Shown here piece by piece: positions 33,352 to 42,268 of a stretch of 64,000 nucleotides of DNA. Below the pieces are notes generated by a model. It was given only the letters and a program-made list of their open reading frames with translations. It was not told the origin of the DNA and searched no databases. The DNA is from SFWF01 sp045537915. GTDB lineage: Bacteria > Bacillota > Clostridia > Oscillospirales > Acutalibacteraceae. The translations under genes and the position numbers were made by a program. The stretch's first letter is position 1. Every line of letters starts with the position of its first letter. The stretch is from contig JAZSQK010000045.1 in NCBI GenBank assembly GCA_045537915.1, positions 14,240-78,239 on the forward strand, written 5' to 3'.

Positions 33352-33382
33352 CCTTTCCCTTTTCCCCTTTCCCCTTTCCCTT
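33352..33382 (+). repeat. Pyrimidine-rich inverted copy of the GGGAAAAGGG repeat
   Basis: CCCTTTTCCCC, TTTCCCC, TTTCCC and so on, directly before the dnaJ ribosome site. It can pair with the purine copies at 30941 and 32898. Confidence 0.7.
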
Positions 33383-33394
33383 AAGGAGATTATT

Positions 33395-34555
33395 GTGGCA
33401 GAAAACAAACGAGATTACTACGAGGTCTTAGGGGTTGAAAAGGACATCAGCGAGGATGAGCTGAAAAAAGCCTATAGAAAAAAAGCAAAGCTCTATCATC
33501 CCGACCTTCATCCCGGAGACGCCGAGGCTGAAAAGAATTTTAAAGAGGTAAACGAGGCCTACGAGGTGCTTTCAGATAAGGATAAACGTGCCCGTTATGA
33601 CCAATTCGGTCATGCAGGTGTTGACCCCAACTTCGGCGCAGGCGGTGGAGGAAATCCCTTCGGCGGCGGATTTGGCGGCTTTGATTTCGGAGATATCGGA
33701 GATATTTTCGGCTCGTTTTTCGGGGGCGGCTTCGGCGGCCAAGGCAGAGGGGGAAATCCCAATGCGCCTAGAAGAGGCAGTAACATTGAAGCCACCGTCG
33801 CTATCAGCTTTGAAGAGGCGGCAAAGGGCTGCATAAAGAAGATTGATATTCAGCGTATTGAAACCTGTGATGAATGTTCGGGCAGCGGAGCAGAAAAGGG
33901 CACACAGCCTGTAACCTGCGCTAATTGTCAGGGAAGAGGAAGCGTTGTTACCCAGCAGAGAACCCCCTTCGGCGTTATGCAGACACAGCAACCCTGTTCG
34001 CAGTGTCAGGGCAGAGGCAAGAAAATAGAAAAGCCCTGCACCAAATGTAACGGCAAGGGAAGGATAAGAAGAACGGTTAATGAGACGGTCAACATTCCCG
34101 AAGGAATTGATGACGAACAGGCCTTCAGAATCGTCGGCAAGGGCAATGCAGGTACAAACGGTGGCGGCAGCGGAGACCTTATAGTAGAGGTTTTTGTCCG
34201 TCCTCACCCCGTATTTACCCGACACGGCTTTGATGTGCTTTGCGAGGTCCCCGTTACCTTTACACAGGCGGCATTAGGGGACGAAATAACCGTGCCAACC
34301 CTCGACGGAAAGGTTAAGTTTACCATTAAAGAGGGTACACAGCCCGGCGATGAATTCCGCCTTAAAGGCAAGGGAATCAAGAGGATGAATTCCTACGGCA
34401 GAGGGGACCAGTATGTTCGCATAATCGTTGAGGTTCCTCGTGAGCTTAACCGTGAACAGAAAAAACTACTTAAAAAATTCGAAGAGATTACCGACGACAA
34501 AAACTACGGTAAGAAAAAGAGCTTCTTCGATACCATAAAAGACTTGTTTGATTAG
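33395..34555 (+). CDS. dnaJ: Chaperone DnaJ (Hsp40)
   Basis: 386-aa cochaperone that stimulates DnaK ATPase. In order: J domain (5-70) with the HPD motif in YHPDLHPGD, a Gly/Phe-rich linker (about 75-125), the zinc region with four CxxCxGxG repeats (CDECSGSG, CANCQGRG, CSQCQGRG, CTKCNGKG), and the C-terminal substrate-binding domain. It starts at GTG 33395 after AAGGAG and is the last gene of the heat-shock operon, with a terminator behind it. Confidence 0.98.
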   Translation: MAENKRDYYEVLGVEKDISEDELKKAYRKKAKLYHPDLHPGDAEAEKNFKEVNEAYEVLSDKDKRARYDQFGHAGVDPNFGAGGGGNPFGGGFGGFDFGDIGDIFGSFFGGGFGGQGRGGNPNAPRRGSNIEATVAISFEEAAKGCIKKIDIQRIETCDECSGSGAEKGTQPVTCANCQGRGSVVTQQRTPFGVMQTQQPCSQCQGRGKKIEKPCTKCNGKGRIRRTVNETVNIPEGIDDEQAFRIVGKGNAGTNGGGSGDLIVEVFVRPHPVFTRHGFDVLCEVPVTFTQAALGDEITVPTLDGKVKFTIKEGTQPGDEFRLKGKGIKRMNSYGRGDQYVRIIVEVPRELNREQKKLLKKFEEITDDKNYGKKKSFFDTIKDLFD

Positions 34556-34560
34556 CATTA

Positions 34561-34592
34561 AAAGCCTTTCGGTAAACCCGAAAGGCTTTTAA
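34561..34592 (+). terminator. Terminator of the heat-shock operon
   Basis: AAAGCCTTTCGG, TAAAC, CCGAAAGGCTTT with A and T flanks; 12-bp perfect stem. Confidence 0.9.
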
Positions 34593-34678
34593 ATTTTAGT
34601 TTTTGGTTGTTATTATGGATTGATAAAAGGTCGAAATTTACATAAAAAAGCAAGTTTTTGTGGGATATTTTGTTTTAG

Positions 34679-34707
34679 TTGACGGATACAAATAGGTGTG
34701 CTATAAT
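34679..34707 (+). promoter_or_regulatory. Promoter of the surface-polysaccharide operon
   Basis: TTGACG, 17 bases, TATAAT, close to consensus, with a leader of about 90 bases. All genes from 34804 to 58834 point the same way with no convincing terminator between them, so this may drive the whole 24-kb cluster. The 34593-34678 stretch before it holds nothing recognisable. Confidence 0.8.
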
Positions 34708-34803
34708 AGTTATAATTGCGGATATTATATAATATTTTATTTAATAAGGCAAATCGGCATAGTTTTTTCCACGCAAAAAATACATAAAAGGTGCGGATAA
34801 GAT

Positions 34804-35442
34804 ATGTATAAAAACTTCTTCAAAAGGGCAATAGACCTGGTCGGCGCATTCTTTCTTTTGGTGGCACTTTCTCCCGTTATGCTTATAGTGGCGATTGCTA
34901 TCAAACTGGATTCTAAGGGTCCTGTCCTTTTCAAACAAAAAAGGCTGGGCAAAGGCGGCCGTGAGTTTTACATATACAAGTTCAGATCAATGGTGGTAGA
35001 AGCCGAAAAGGGCGGCGTCTATTCGGATGATAATGACCCAAGAATTACAAGGGTAGGAAACATTCTGCGAAAGACCTCTCTGGATGAAATCCCTCAGGCT
35101 ATCAATATTCTTAAAGGGGATATGAGCTTTATAGGTCCCCGCCCGCCGCTAACCTATCATCCCTGGCCGATAGAGGACTATACCGAAGAGCAGCTTAAAA
35201 TGTTCAATGTTAGACCGGGAATCACAGGTTGGGCGCAGATAAACGGCAGAAAGGCTGTCGAGTGGAACCGCAGAATAGAACTCAATGTGTGGTATGTTGA
35301 AAATCTAACCTTGATTACAGACCTTAAAATACTTTTCACAACCGTAATAAAGGTTTTAAAAAATGAAGACAATCAGAATGTCGGAGCGACGGTAGTTGCG
35401 CAGAGCGTTGCCGCAGAAGAGAAAGAAACCGTCAATATTTAG
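34804..35442 (+). CDS. Polyprenyl-phosphate phosphoglycosyl transferase (PglC/WcaJ small type)
   Basis: 212-aa monotopic membrane enzyme that starts repeat-unit synthesis by moving a phosphosugar from UDP-sugar to undecaprenyl phosphate. The N-terminal re-entrant helix (10-33) is followed by the conserved SKGPVLFKQKRLG, the catalytic Asp94-Glu95 pair in TSLDEIPQ, and SFIGPRPPL and RPGITGWAQINGR. It lacks the extra N-terminal TM domain of WbaP-like enzymes. It is the first gene of the polysaccharide operon; the sugar it uses cannot be read from the sequence, but the downstream pathways suggest an N-acetylated deoxysugar or HexNAc. Confidence 0.95.
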   Translation: MYKNFFKRAIDLVGAFFLLVALSPVMLIVAIAIKLDSKGPVLFKQKRLGKGGREFYIYKFRSMVVEAEKGGVYSDDNDPRITRVGNILRKTSLDEIPQAINILKGDMSFIGPRPPLTYHPWPIEDYTEEQLKMFNVRPGITGWAQINGRKAVEWNRRIELNVWYVENLTLITDLKILFTTVIKVLKNEDNQNVGATVVAQSVAAEEKETVNI

Positions 35443-35464
35443 CAGATAGTTAGGAGAAAAAGCT

Positions 35465-36292
35465 GTGTTAAAGCTGATGTACATAACCAAGGATCCTCAG
35501 ATTGCCTTAATAGCCGAAAGCGTTGGTGTTGACAGGATTTTTGTAGACCTTGAATATATCGGAAAAAATCTCCGCCAGGGCGGAATGGATACGGTTCAGA
35601 ACCATCACACCGTAGCCGATGTCAAAAAGATGAAGGAAACGGTTACAAAGGCCAAAATAGTCGCCAGAGTTAACCCCATTCACGATAAAAGCGAAAACAT
35701 AAGCAGCAGTGAGTTTGAAATCGATGGCGTTATAAGCGCAGGAGCAGATATTGTAATGCTGCCATATTTCAAAACGGCGGCTGAGGTTGAGAGATTTATT
35801 GCGGCGGTAGATAAAAGAGCAAAGACGCTACTTCTTTTTGAAACCCCCGAGGCCATTGAAAACATTGATGAGATATTAGAGTTAAAGGGAATAGATGAGG
35901 TCTTCATAGGACTTAACGACTTAAGTCTCGGATATGGTCACAAGTTTATGTTCAAGCCTCTTGCCGACGGAACGGTGGAGAAAACAATTGAAAAATTCAA
36001 GGCAAAGAAATTGCCCTACGGCTTTGGCGGAATTGCCGCCTTGGGAAGAGGACTGCTACCCAGTGAAAAGATTATTGCCGAGCATTACCGTCTGGGTTCG
36101 ACCTGTGTTATTCTGTCCAGAAGCTTTTGCAATACAAATGTCATTGACGATATGGAAGTTATAAACACGGTCTTCAGAGACGGAGTAAGACAAATAAGAG
36201 CGTACTCGAGAAACTGTAAGAATCAGGACGAGAAATTTTTCCTCGAAAACAAAGAAAGTGTAAAACAGATAGTTGAGGAAATCTGCCGTTAA
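35465..36292 (+). CDS. HpcH/HpaI aldolase/citrate lyase family protein
   Basis: 275 aa, TIM-barrel class II aldolase family that makes or breaks C-C bonds to pyruvate-like units. Visible are VDRIFVDLEYIGK, an Arg in ARVNPI, the metal-ligand Glu in LLLFETPEAIENIDEIL, and VFIGLNDLSLGYG. In classical HpaI the sequence near the last motif is GPxDLS; here GLNDLS carries the same Asp. It starts at GTG 35465 after AGGAG. Its place between the phosphoglycosyl transferase and a D-2-hydroxyacid dehydrogenase suggests the two make a small hydroxy acid or keto-sugar for the polysaccharide (inference). Confidence 0.85.
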   Translation: MLKLMYITKDPQIALIAESVGVDRIFVDLEYIGKNLRQGGMDTVQNHHTVADVKKMKETVTKAKIVARVNPIHDKSENISSSEFEIDGVISAGADIVMLPYFKTAAEVERFIAAVDKRAKTLLLFETPEAIENIDEILELKGIDEVFIGLNDLSLGYGHKFMFKPLADGTVEKTIEKFKAKKLPYGFGGIAALGRGLLPSEKIIAEHYRLGSTCVILSRSFCNTNVIDDMEVINTVFRDGVRQIRAYSRNCKNQDEKFFLENKESVKQIVEEICR

Positions 36293-36304
36293 AAAGGAGT
36301 CGAG

Positions 36305-37210
36305 ATGAATCTACTTGTTACAGGGGCGTTTGGTTGCGCCGATGAAGAGCTTAAGGCTTTTGAACAGCTTGGATACAAGGTTTTCTTTATGCAAAATGAG
36401 GATGAGCCTCTGCCTATAGCCTATAGTGATATCGAGGCGGTCATTTGCAACGGACTTTTCCTTCACCACGATATCGAAAGGTTTTCTGCCCTTAAGGCAA
36501 TACAGTTAACCTCGGCAGGTTTTGACCGAGTGCCTATGGAATATGCCGAGAAAAATGGTATTAAGGTTTATAATGCGTGCGGTGTCTATAGTATACCGAT
36601 GGCAGAGTTTGCTCTTTGCGGTGTTCTGGAGTTATATAAAAAAAGCAGGTTTTTTTATGAGAACCAAAAGGCGCACCGTTGGGAAAAGAACAGAAATCTT
36701 GCAGAGCTTTACGGGAAAAATGTGCTTATTATCGGTTGCGGAAATAATGGAAGCGAGTGCGCAAAAAGGTTTTCTGCATTTGGATGCAATATATATGGCT
36801 TGGACGTTAGCCCACTTCAAAAAGAAGTCTTTAAAGAAATTCACGACATAAGTGAACTGAAAGACAGGGTGTTAGATGCTGATATCATACTGCTTACACT
36901 TCCTCTTACAGAAAAAACCAGACACCTGATTGATAAAGAGGTTTTGGACAAGGCTAAAGAGGGGGCGGTTCTTGTCAACATTTCAAGAGGCGGCGTGATA
37001 AAGGAGAAGGACCTTATTGACGCTCTGGGGAATAAGCTCGGCGGAGCTGTGCTTGATGTTTTCGAAACCGAGCCTTTAGAGGAGAATTCTCCCCTGTGGA
37101 GCATGGAAAATGTTATTATTACTCCCCATAATTCCTTTGTGGGTGAGGGTAATAATCAAAGACTGTTTGACCTGGCGCTTAAAAATCTTGAGAAAGAAGC
37201 GTTGAGATGA
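36305..37210 (+). CDS. D-isomer-specific 2-hydroxyacid dehydrogenase
   Basis: 301 aa. The NAD-binding Rossmann motif is GKNVLIIGCGNNGSECAKRF (about 138), then LPLTEKTRHLIDKEVLDKAKEGAVLVNISRGGVI with the catalytic Arg, the Asp/Glu region VLDVFETEPLEE, and the His in ITPHNS. These enzymes interconvert 2-keto acids and D-2-hydroxy acids such as lactate or glycerate. Together with the aldolase just upstream it could supply a D-hydroxy acid substituent. The ATG of the next gene overlaps its TGA. Confidence 0.9.
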   Translation: MNLLVTGAFGCADEELKAFEQLGYKVFFMQNEDEPLPIAYSDIEAVICNGLFLHHDIERFSALKAIQLTSAGFDRVPMEYAEKNGIKVYNACGVYSIPMAEFALCGVLELYKKSRFFYENQKAHRWEKNRNLAELYGKNVLIIGCGNNGSECAKRFSAFGCNIYGLDVSPLQKEVFKEIHDISELKDRVLDADIILLTLPLTEKTRHLIDKEVLDKAKEGAVLVNISRGGVIKEKDLIDALGNKLGGAVLDVFETEPLEENSPLWSMENVIITPHNSFVGEGNNQRLFDLALKNLEKEALR

Positions 37211-38313
37211 AATTTATTCTGATTTCGCCCAAAAACCGAACGGTGTATAATTTTAGGGGCGACCTTATAAAGAAAATCATTAACTGCGGTTATGAGGTAA
37301 TAGTTACGGGACCCAACCTTGTTGATGTCGAAAAAATCGAGGAGCTTGGCGCAAGGTTCTGCCTTATCCCGATGAATAAAAACGGAGTAAATCCGCTACA
37401 TGACCTGAAATATCTGAATGCTTTAAGGAAGCTTTTTAAAAAGGAAAAGCCCGATGTTATCCTCGGATATACAAGTAAGCCTGTTATATATGGTTCTCTT
37501 GCCGCAAAACTTGCAAAGGTTCCTCATATTGCCGCTATGATAACCGGCGTGGGATATGCCTTTACAGCTACAACGGCAAAGGCCAAGGTCATAAGGCTCA
37601 TTCAGTCGGTGCTTTATAAAGCGGCGCTAAAGGCGGCAGATGTCGCAATCTTTCAGAATGAAGATGACCGAGAACAGTTTGTAAAGGAAAGGCTTGTTAA
37701 AGACGGTAAATGTAAAATTGTAAACGGCTCGGGAGTTAACACCGAAAGGTTTGCAGTTTGCGATTATCCCGAACAGACAACCTTCTTTATGCTCTCCCGT
37801 GTTATGTACTCAAAGGGTATCAGGGAATATCTAGAGGCCTGTAGGATGGTCAAGGAAAAGCACCCCGAGGTCAGATGTATGTTACTTGGCGCCTGCGAGG
37901 GAATTCAGGATTCCATTTCTCCCGAGGCCCTCAAGGAATATACCGACAAGGGAATCATTGAGCATTTCGGCGAAACCGACAGGGTTGCCGATTATTATAA
38001 ACAGTGTTCGGTATATGTTCTGCCGAGTTACCGTGAGGGAACCCCCAGAACCGTGCTTGAGGCTATGAGTATGGGAAGGGCGATAATCACGACCGACGCC
38101 CCCGGTTGCAGAGGCACCGTAATTGACGGCCAGACAGGCTATCTGACCCCCGTAAAGAATGCCGAGGCGGTAGCCGAAAAAATGATAGAATTTATAGAAC
38201 ACCCCGAAAAAATACTGAAAATGGGTCAAATGAGCGCAGAGTATTGCAGAGAAAAGTTCGAGGTCAATAAAGTAAACGAAGATATGTGCGAATATCTTAA
38301 AATAGAGGAGTAA
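37207..38313 (+). CDS. Glycosyltransferase family 4 protein
   Basis: 368-aa GT-B fold transferase. The N-terminal half has KFILISPKNRTVYNFRGDLIKKI (acceptor side) and the C-terminal half the nucleotide-sugar pattern VLPSYREGTPRTVLEAMSMGRAIITTDAPGCRGTV with the EX7E motif (EGTPRTVLE). It resembles EpsD/PglA-like enzymes that add the second sugar on the lipid carrier; donor and linkage are not predictable. Four-base overlap with the dehydrogenase gene. Confidence 0.92.
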   Translation: MKFILISPKNRTVYNFRGDLIKKIINCGYEVIVTGPNLVDVEKIEELGARFCLIPMNKNGVNPLHDLKYLNALRKLFKKEKPDVILGYTSKPVIYGSLAAKLAKVPHIAAMITGVGYAFTATTAKAKVIRLIQSVLYKAALKAADVAIFQNEDDREQFVKERLVKDGKCKIVNGSGVNTERFAVCDYPEQTTFFMLSRVMYSKGIREYLEACRMVKEKHPEVRCMLLGACEGIQDSISPEALKEYTDKGIIEHFGETDRVADYYKQCSVYVLPSYREGTPRTVLEAMSMGRAIITTDAPGCRGTVIDGQTGYLTPVKNAEAVAEKMIEFIEHPEKILKMGQMSAEYCREKFEVNKVNEDMCEYLKIEE

Positions 38314-38318
38314 GCATT

Positions 38319-39638
38319 ATGTCACTGTATGAAAAAATAGTAAGCGGCGAAGAAAAAATTTCTCTTGTAGGTCTTGGCTATGTCGGCATGCCGATAGCAG
38401 TAGCATTTTCAAAAAAGGTAAAGGTTGTGGGCTATGACCTTAATGTCAAGAAGATAGAACTTTATAAAAACGGAATTGACCCCACAAACGAGGTCGGCAA
38501 CGATGCCATAAAGGCTTGTACGGTTGATTTTACCTCAGACGAGACAAAACTTAAGGAGGCAAGGTTTCATATCGTTGCGGTACCTACCCCGGTCAACGAT
38601 GACCACACTCCCGACCTTTCCCCCGTCGAGGGAGCGTCGAGAATAGTCGGACGAAATCTCACAAAGGGAAGCATAGTAGTCTATGAGTCTACCGTTTACC
38701 CCGGTGTTACAGAGGATATCTGCGTGCCGATACTTGAAAAGGAATCGGGACTCAAATGCGGAGCAGACTTCAAGGTCGGCTATAGCCCTGAGCGTATCAA
38801 CCCCGGCGACAAGGTTCACAGACTTGAAACGATTGTAAAGATTGTCTCAGGTATGGACGAGGAATCTTTAGATGAGATAGCAAAGGTTTATGAACTTGTT
38901 GTTGAGGCGGGTGTTCACAGAGCCGAAAGTATTAAGGTCGCCGAGGCGGCAAAGGTTATTGAAAACAGCCAGCGTGATATCAATATCGCATTTATGAATG
39001 AGCTTTCTATCATCTTCAATAAAATGGGAATTGACACCCAGGCGGTGCTTCGTGCCGCAGGAACAAAGTGGAACTTCCTTAAGTTCTTCCCCGGCCTTGT
39101 CGGCGGCCATTGTATAGGAGTGGACCCTTATTACCTTACATATAAGGCTGAACAGCTTGGCTACCACAGCCAGATTATACTTTCGGGCAGAAGAATTAAC
39201 GACGATATGGGTAAATATGTTGCCGAGAGCGTTGTTAAAAATCTTATCAAGGCTGATGTTGCCATAAAGGGCGCAAAGGTAGCCATTCTCGGCTTTACCT
39301 TCAAGGAAAACTGCCCCGATACCAGAAACACAAAGATAATCGACATCTATAACGAACTAAAAGAGTACGGTATTACCGCAACGGTTGCCGATCCTGCGGC
39401 AGACGCAGATGAAGCAAAGTGGCTTTACGGTATGGAGTTTGTCGATATGAGCGCCATAAAGGATTGCGATGCTGTAATCCTTGCAGTAGCCCATGAACAG
39501 TTTAAAGATTTAACACAGGCTGACTTTGACAAAATGTTCAAGGCGGGGGACAATAGCAAAAAGGTTCTTGCAGATATCAAGGGACTCCTCGACCGTAAGG
39601 AATATGAAGCTGCAGGATATAATTATTGGAGACTGTAA
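38319..39638 (+). CDS. tviB: UDP-HexNAc 6-dehydrogenase (TviB/WbpA type)
   Basis: 439 aa, NAD-dependent oxidation of the C6 hydroxyl of UDP-GlcNAc or UDP-GalNAc to a carboxylate. The Rossmann motif is VGLGYVGMPIAVAF (17-30), followed by VAVPTPVNDDHTPDLSPV and YESTVYPGVTEDICVPILEKESGL, which is characteristic of the TviB/VipA branch. The catalytic Cys265 is in GGHCIGVDPYYL, and the C-terminal domain has GFTFKENCPDTRNTK. It should yield a uronic acid with a free carboxyl, the likely target of the Asn-synthase-like protein encoded next. Confidence 0.92.
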   Translation: MSLYEKIVSGEEKISLVGLGYVGMPIAVAFSKKVKVVGYDLNVKKIELYKNGIDPTNEVGNDAIKACTVDFTSDETKLKEARFHIVAVPTPVNDDHTPDLSPVEGASRIVGRNLTKGSIVVYESTVYPGVTEDICVPILEKESGLKCGADFKVGYSPERINPGDKVHRLETIVKIVSGMDEESLDEIAKVYELVVEAGVHRAESIKVAEAAKVIENSQRDINIAFMNELSIIFNKMGIDTQAVLRAAGTKWNFLKFFPGLVGGHCIGVDPYYLTYKAEQLGYHSQIILSGRRINDDMGKYVAESVVKNLIKADVAIKGAKVAILGFTFKENCPDTRNTKIIDIYNELKEYGITATVADPAADADEAKWLYGMEFVDMSAIKDCDAVILAVAHEQFKDLTQADFDKMFKAGDNSKKVLADIKGLLDRKEYEAAGYNYWRL

Positions 39639-39663
39639 TTTCCAAAGTTGAAAGAAGGATTTT

Positions 39664-41265
39664 ATGAAATCGACTGTTACGGGAAGCTGTGAAACAATTA
39701 AAAAAATACTGAACGAAAAGCCACAATACAGGGAATGCCTTTTTTCAAGAGGGTATTTGATTACCGAGGATTTTTCTGTGAACACAGAAGAGTATCCGTT
39801 TTATGGCGAGTGGAAGGTTTTTGAGATAGGACAGTATAAAGCCATTATCCACAAAGATCAGGATTTTACCCTGTTTAATAAAAACGGTGTTAGCTTTTTA
39901 ATTGTTGGTCATGCTTATAATCCGTTTAATGAGATATATGATGAAAACTTACTTCTTGAACAGGCCGCTGACGCATATTACGCTTCAAAGGAAGCCTTTT
40001 TTGAATGTATAAATGAGTGGACTGGTATTTTTGCTGTTTTTGTTTTTGATAAAGAGATTATCGGACTTCAGGACTGCGCAGGAATAAAGGCGCTATATTA
40101 TGGTGTAGTGGGCGGTAAGATTTGCTTTACATCCCATCCTCAAATGGTTGGCGATATATATGGTCTTAAAATTGACCCGTTTGTTGAAAAGCTTGTAGCA
40201 AACCGTTTTTACAATATTGGCAACCGCTATCTTCCAGGAGATTTATCTCCATTTAAAGAACTCAAAAGAATAGGCGCAAATGTTTATATTCATTGCGATA
40301 CCGATAAGGTGTTTTCAGTAAAACGTTTTTATCCAACAAGACCGCTTGATATTAAAACAACAGAGGAAGAATATCAAAAGGGGATAAATCAGGCATATAA
40401 CATTCTTCATAAGAATATTGAACTTGCATCAATGAAATGGCCGAATTCAGCCATTTCGCTTTCAGGAGGAACAGACAGTAAAACAACCCTTGCCTGCGCC
40501 AATGGCTTTTATGACAGATTCAGTTATTTTAGTTTTCAGTCCAAAGACACCGAAATAACCGATTCTAATGCCGCCCGTGAAATATGTGACAGAATAGGAC
40601 TTAAGCACAATATTTATCCTATTCCGGCAGAAAATAGCGAGATAGAGGATTTTGATGAGTTAAAGGCTATAATAGTTCATTCCTACGGATATGTAAGAGG
40701 CCTTGCCGAGCGGGAAATCAGAAAGCATATTTGTATGTACCGTTGGAACTATTTCGATACCGAAATCAAGTCTTGGATTTCCGAGGTTGTAAGGGTTTTC
40801 TTTGAAAGAAAGTACGGAACTGCCTTCCCCAAAAAGCTTACACCTCGTCATTTCAGCATTTTTCAGACAAGATACTTTTTATCTCCCTTGCTTTTAAGTA
40901 AATCGGACAAAATTTATAAAGAGTATATGCAAAGGTTTGACCTTGCTGAGCCCAAGTTTAATTTTGAACATACCGATTTATATTACTGGGAGGTCAGAAT
41001 GAGCAGTTGGGGAATGATGGTTACCCAGTCGCTCGATATTTGCCACAGAATAACATTTCCGTTTAACAATCGAAAGCTGATAGAGCTTATGTTGACATTA
41101 GACCGTGAAAAGAGAAAAACCGACGTGGCTCATAATGATATAATTAAAATTGCGAACAAAGATATATATGATTCCAACATTCATATCTTAAACAACTATT
41201 TCCATTCCAGACGGATAATACTCGAGAATCTGTATTTTAAATATAGGACAATATTCAAGAAATAA
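39664..41265 (+). CDS. Asparagine-synthase-like amidotransferase with degenerate glutaminase part
   Basis: 533 aa. The C-terminal synthetase domain has the PP-loop SLSGGTDSKTT (about 264), which adenylates a carboxylate. The N-terminal part keeps the shape of a class II glutamine amidotransferase (FAVFVFDKEIIGLQDCAGIKALYYG) but starts MKSTV, so the N-terminal Cys needed to hydrolyse glutamine is missing. It lies directly between the TviB and TviC genes. In Pseudomonas O-antigens a related protein (WbpS) is thought to turn GalNAcA into its amide. Without the Cys, this one may use free ammonia or an amino acid instead (inference). Confidence 0.85.
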   Translation: MKSTVTGSCETIKKILNEKPQYRECLFSRGYLITEDFSVNTEEYPFYGEWKVFEIGQYKAIIHKDQDFTLFNKNGVSFLIVGHAYNPFNEIYDENLLLEQAADAYYASKEAFFECINEWTGIFAVFVFDKEIIGLQDCAGIKALYYGVVGGKICFTSHPQMVGDIYGLKIDPFVEKLVANRFYNIGNRYLPGDLSPFKELKRIGANVYIHCDTDKVFSVKRFYPTRPLDIKTTEEEYQKGINQAYNILHKNIELASMKWPNSAISLSGGTDSKTTLACANGFYDRFSYFSFQSKDTEITDSNAAREICDRIGLKHNIYPIPAENSEIEDFDELKAIIVHSYGYVRGLAEREIRKHICMYRWNYFDTEIKSWISEVVRVFFERKYGTAFPKKLTPRHFSIFQTRYFLSPLLLSKSDKIYKEYMQRFDLAEPKFNFEHTDLYYWEVRMSSWGMMVTQSLDICHRITFPFNNRKLIELMLTLDREKRKTDVAHNDIIKIANKDIYDSNIHILNNYFHSRRIILENLYFKYRTIFKK

Positions 41266-41279
41266 GAAGGTCAATAATA

Positions 41280-42254
41280 ATGGGCTATAAAAATTTAAAA
41301 TTCCCCCAAAACAGTGTGTTTTTGGTAACAGGCGCCGCAGGATTTATCGGCTCAAACCTCTGCGAAGCCATACTTAATATGGGCTATAAGGTTAAGGCGC
41401 TTGATGACCTTTCAACAGGCAAACAAAAAAATGTTGATATGTTTAAGGATAACCCCAATTACACCTTTATAAAGGGAGATATCAAGGACCTTGATACCTG
41501 CATTAAGGCTTGTGAGGGTGTAGACTTCGTTCTTAATCAAGCAGCATGGGGAAGTGTTCCCCGTTCTATAGAAATGCCTCTTTTCTATTGCAGAAATAAT
41601 ATTGAGGGCACTCTCAATATGATGGAGGCAGCTCGTATAAACGGGGTTAAGAAGTTTGTCTATGCTTCAAGCTCTTCCGTTTACGGCGATGAGCCAAACC
41701 TTCCCAAGACCGAGGGCAGAGAGGGAAATCTTCTCTCACCTTACGCTCTGACAAAACGCTGCGATGAGGAGTGGGCAAAGCTTTATACCAAGCTTTACGG
41801 ACTCGACACCTACGGAATGAGATATTTCAATGTCTTTGGTCGCAGACAGGACCCCGACGGAGCCTATGCCGCCGTTATTCCAAAGTTCTTAAAGCAGTTG
41901 CTGAACGGAGAGGTTCCCACCATTAACGGTGACGGAAGGCAGAGCCGTGACTTTACTTACATAGATAATGTAATAGAGGCAAACCTTAAGGCCTGTCTTG
42001 CATCAAGCGAGGCAGCAGGAGAGGCCTTTAATATAGCTTACGGCGGAAGAGAATACCTTATAGATATATATTACGGACTTACAAAGGCTCTAGGCATTGA
42101 TATCGAGCCCAACTTCGGCCCCGACCGCAAGGGAGATATAAAGCACTCAAATGCTGATATTTCAAAGGCTAAAAGACTTCTCGGCTACGACCCCGATTAC
42201 AGCTTTGCCGACGGAATAAAACTTGCAATAGAGTGGTATAAGGAGAATTTGTAA
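41280..42254 (+). CDS. tviC: UDP-HexNAc(A) 4-epimerase (TviC/WbpP type)
   Basis: 324-aa short-chain dehydrogenase/reductase-type epimerase: NAD-binding TGAAGFIGSNL (about 18-28), active-site Ser-Ser in YASSSSVYG and catalytic YxxxK in SPYALTKRCDEEW, then MRYFNVFGRRQDPDGAYAAVIPKF, which is typical of the WbpP/TviC group that inverts C4 of UDP-GlcNAc or UDP-GlcNAcA. With the 6-dehydrogenase it gives UDP-GalNAcA (established pathway for Vi antigen and O6). Confidence 0.92.
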   Translation: MGYKNLKFPQNSVFLVTGAAGFIGSNLCEAILNMGYKVKALDDLSTGKQKNVDMFKDNPNYTFIKGDIKDLDTCIKACEGVDFVLNQAAWGSVPRSIEMPLFYCRNNIEGTLNMMEAARINGVKKFVYASSSSVYGDEPNLPKTEGREGNLLSPYALTKRCDEEWAKLYTKLYGLDTYGMRYFNVFGRRQDPDGAYAAVIPKFLKQLLNGEVPTINGDGRQSRDFTYIDNVIEANLKACLASSEAAGEAFNIAYGGREYLIDIYYGLTKALGIDIEPNFGPDRKGDIKHSNADISKAKRLLGYDPDYSFADGIKLAIEWYKENL

Positions 42255-42268
42255 AAAGAGGAATTAAT

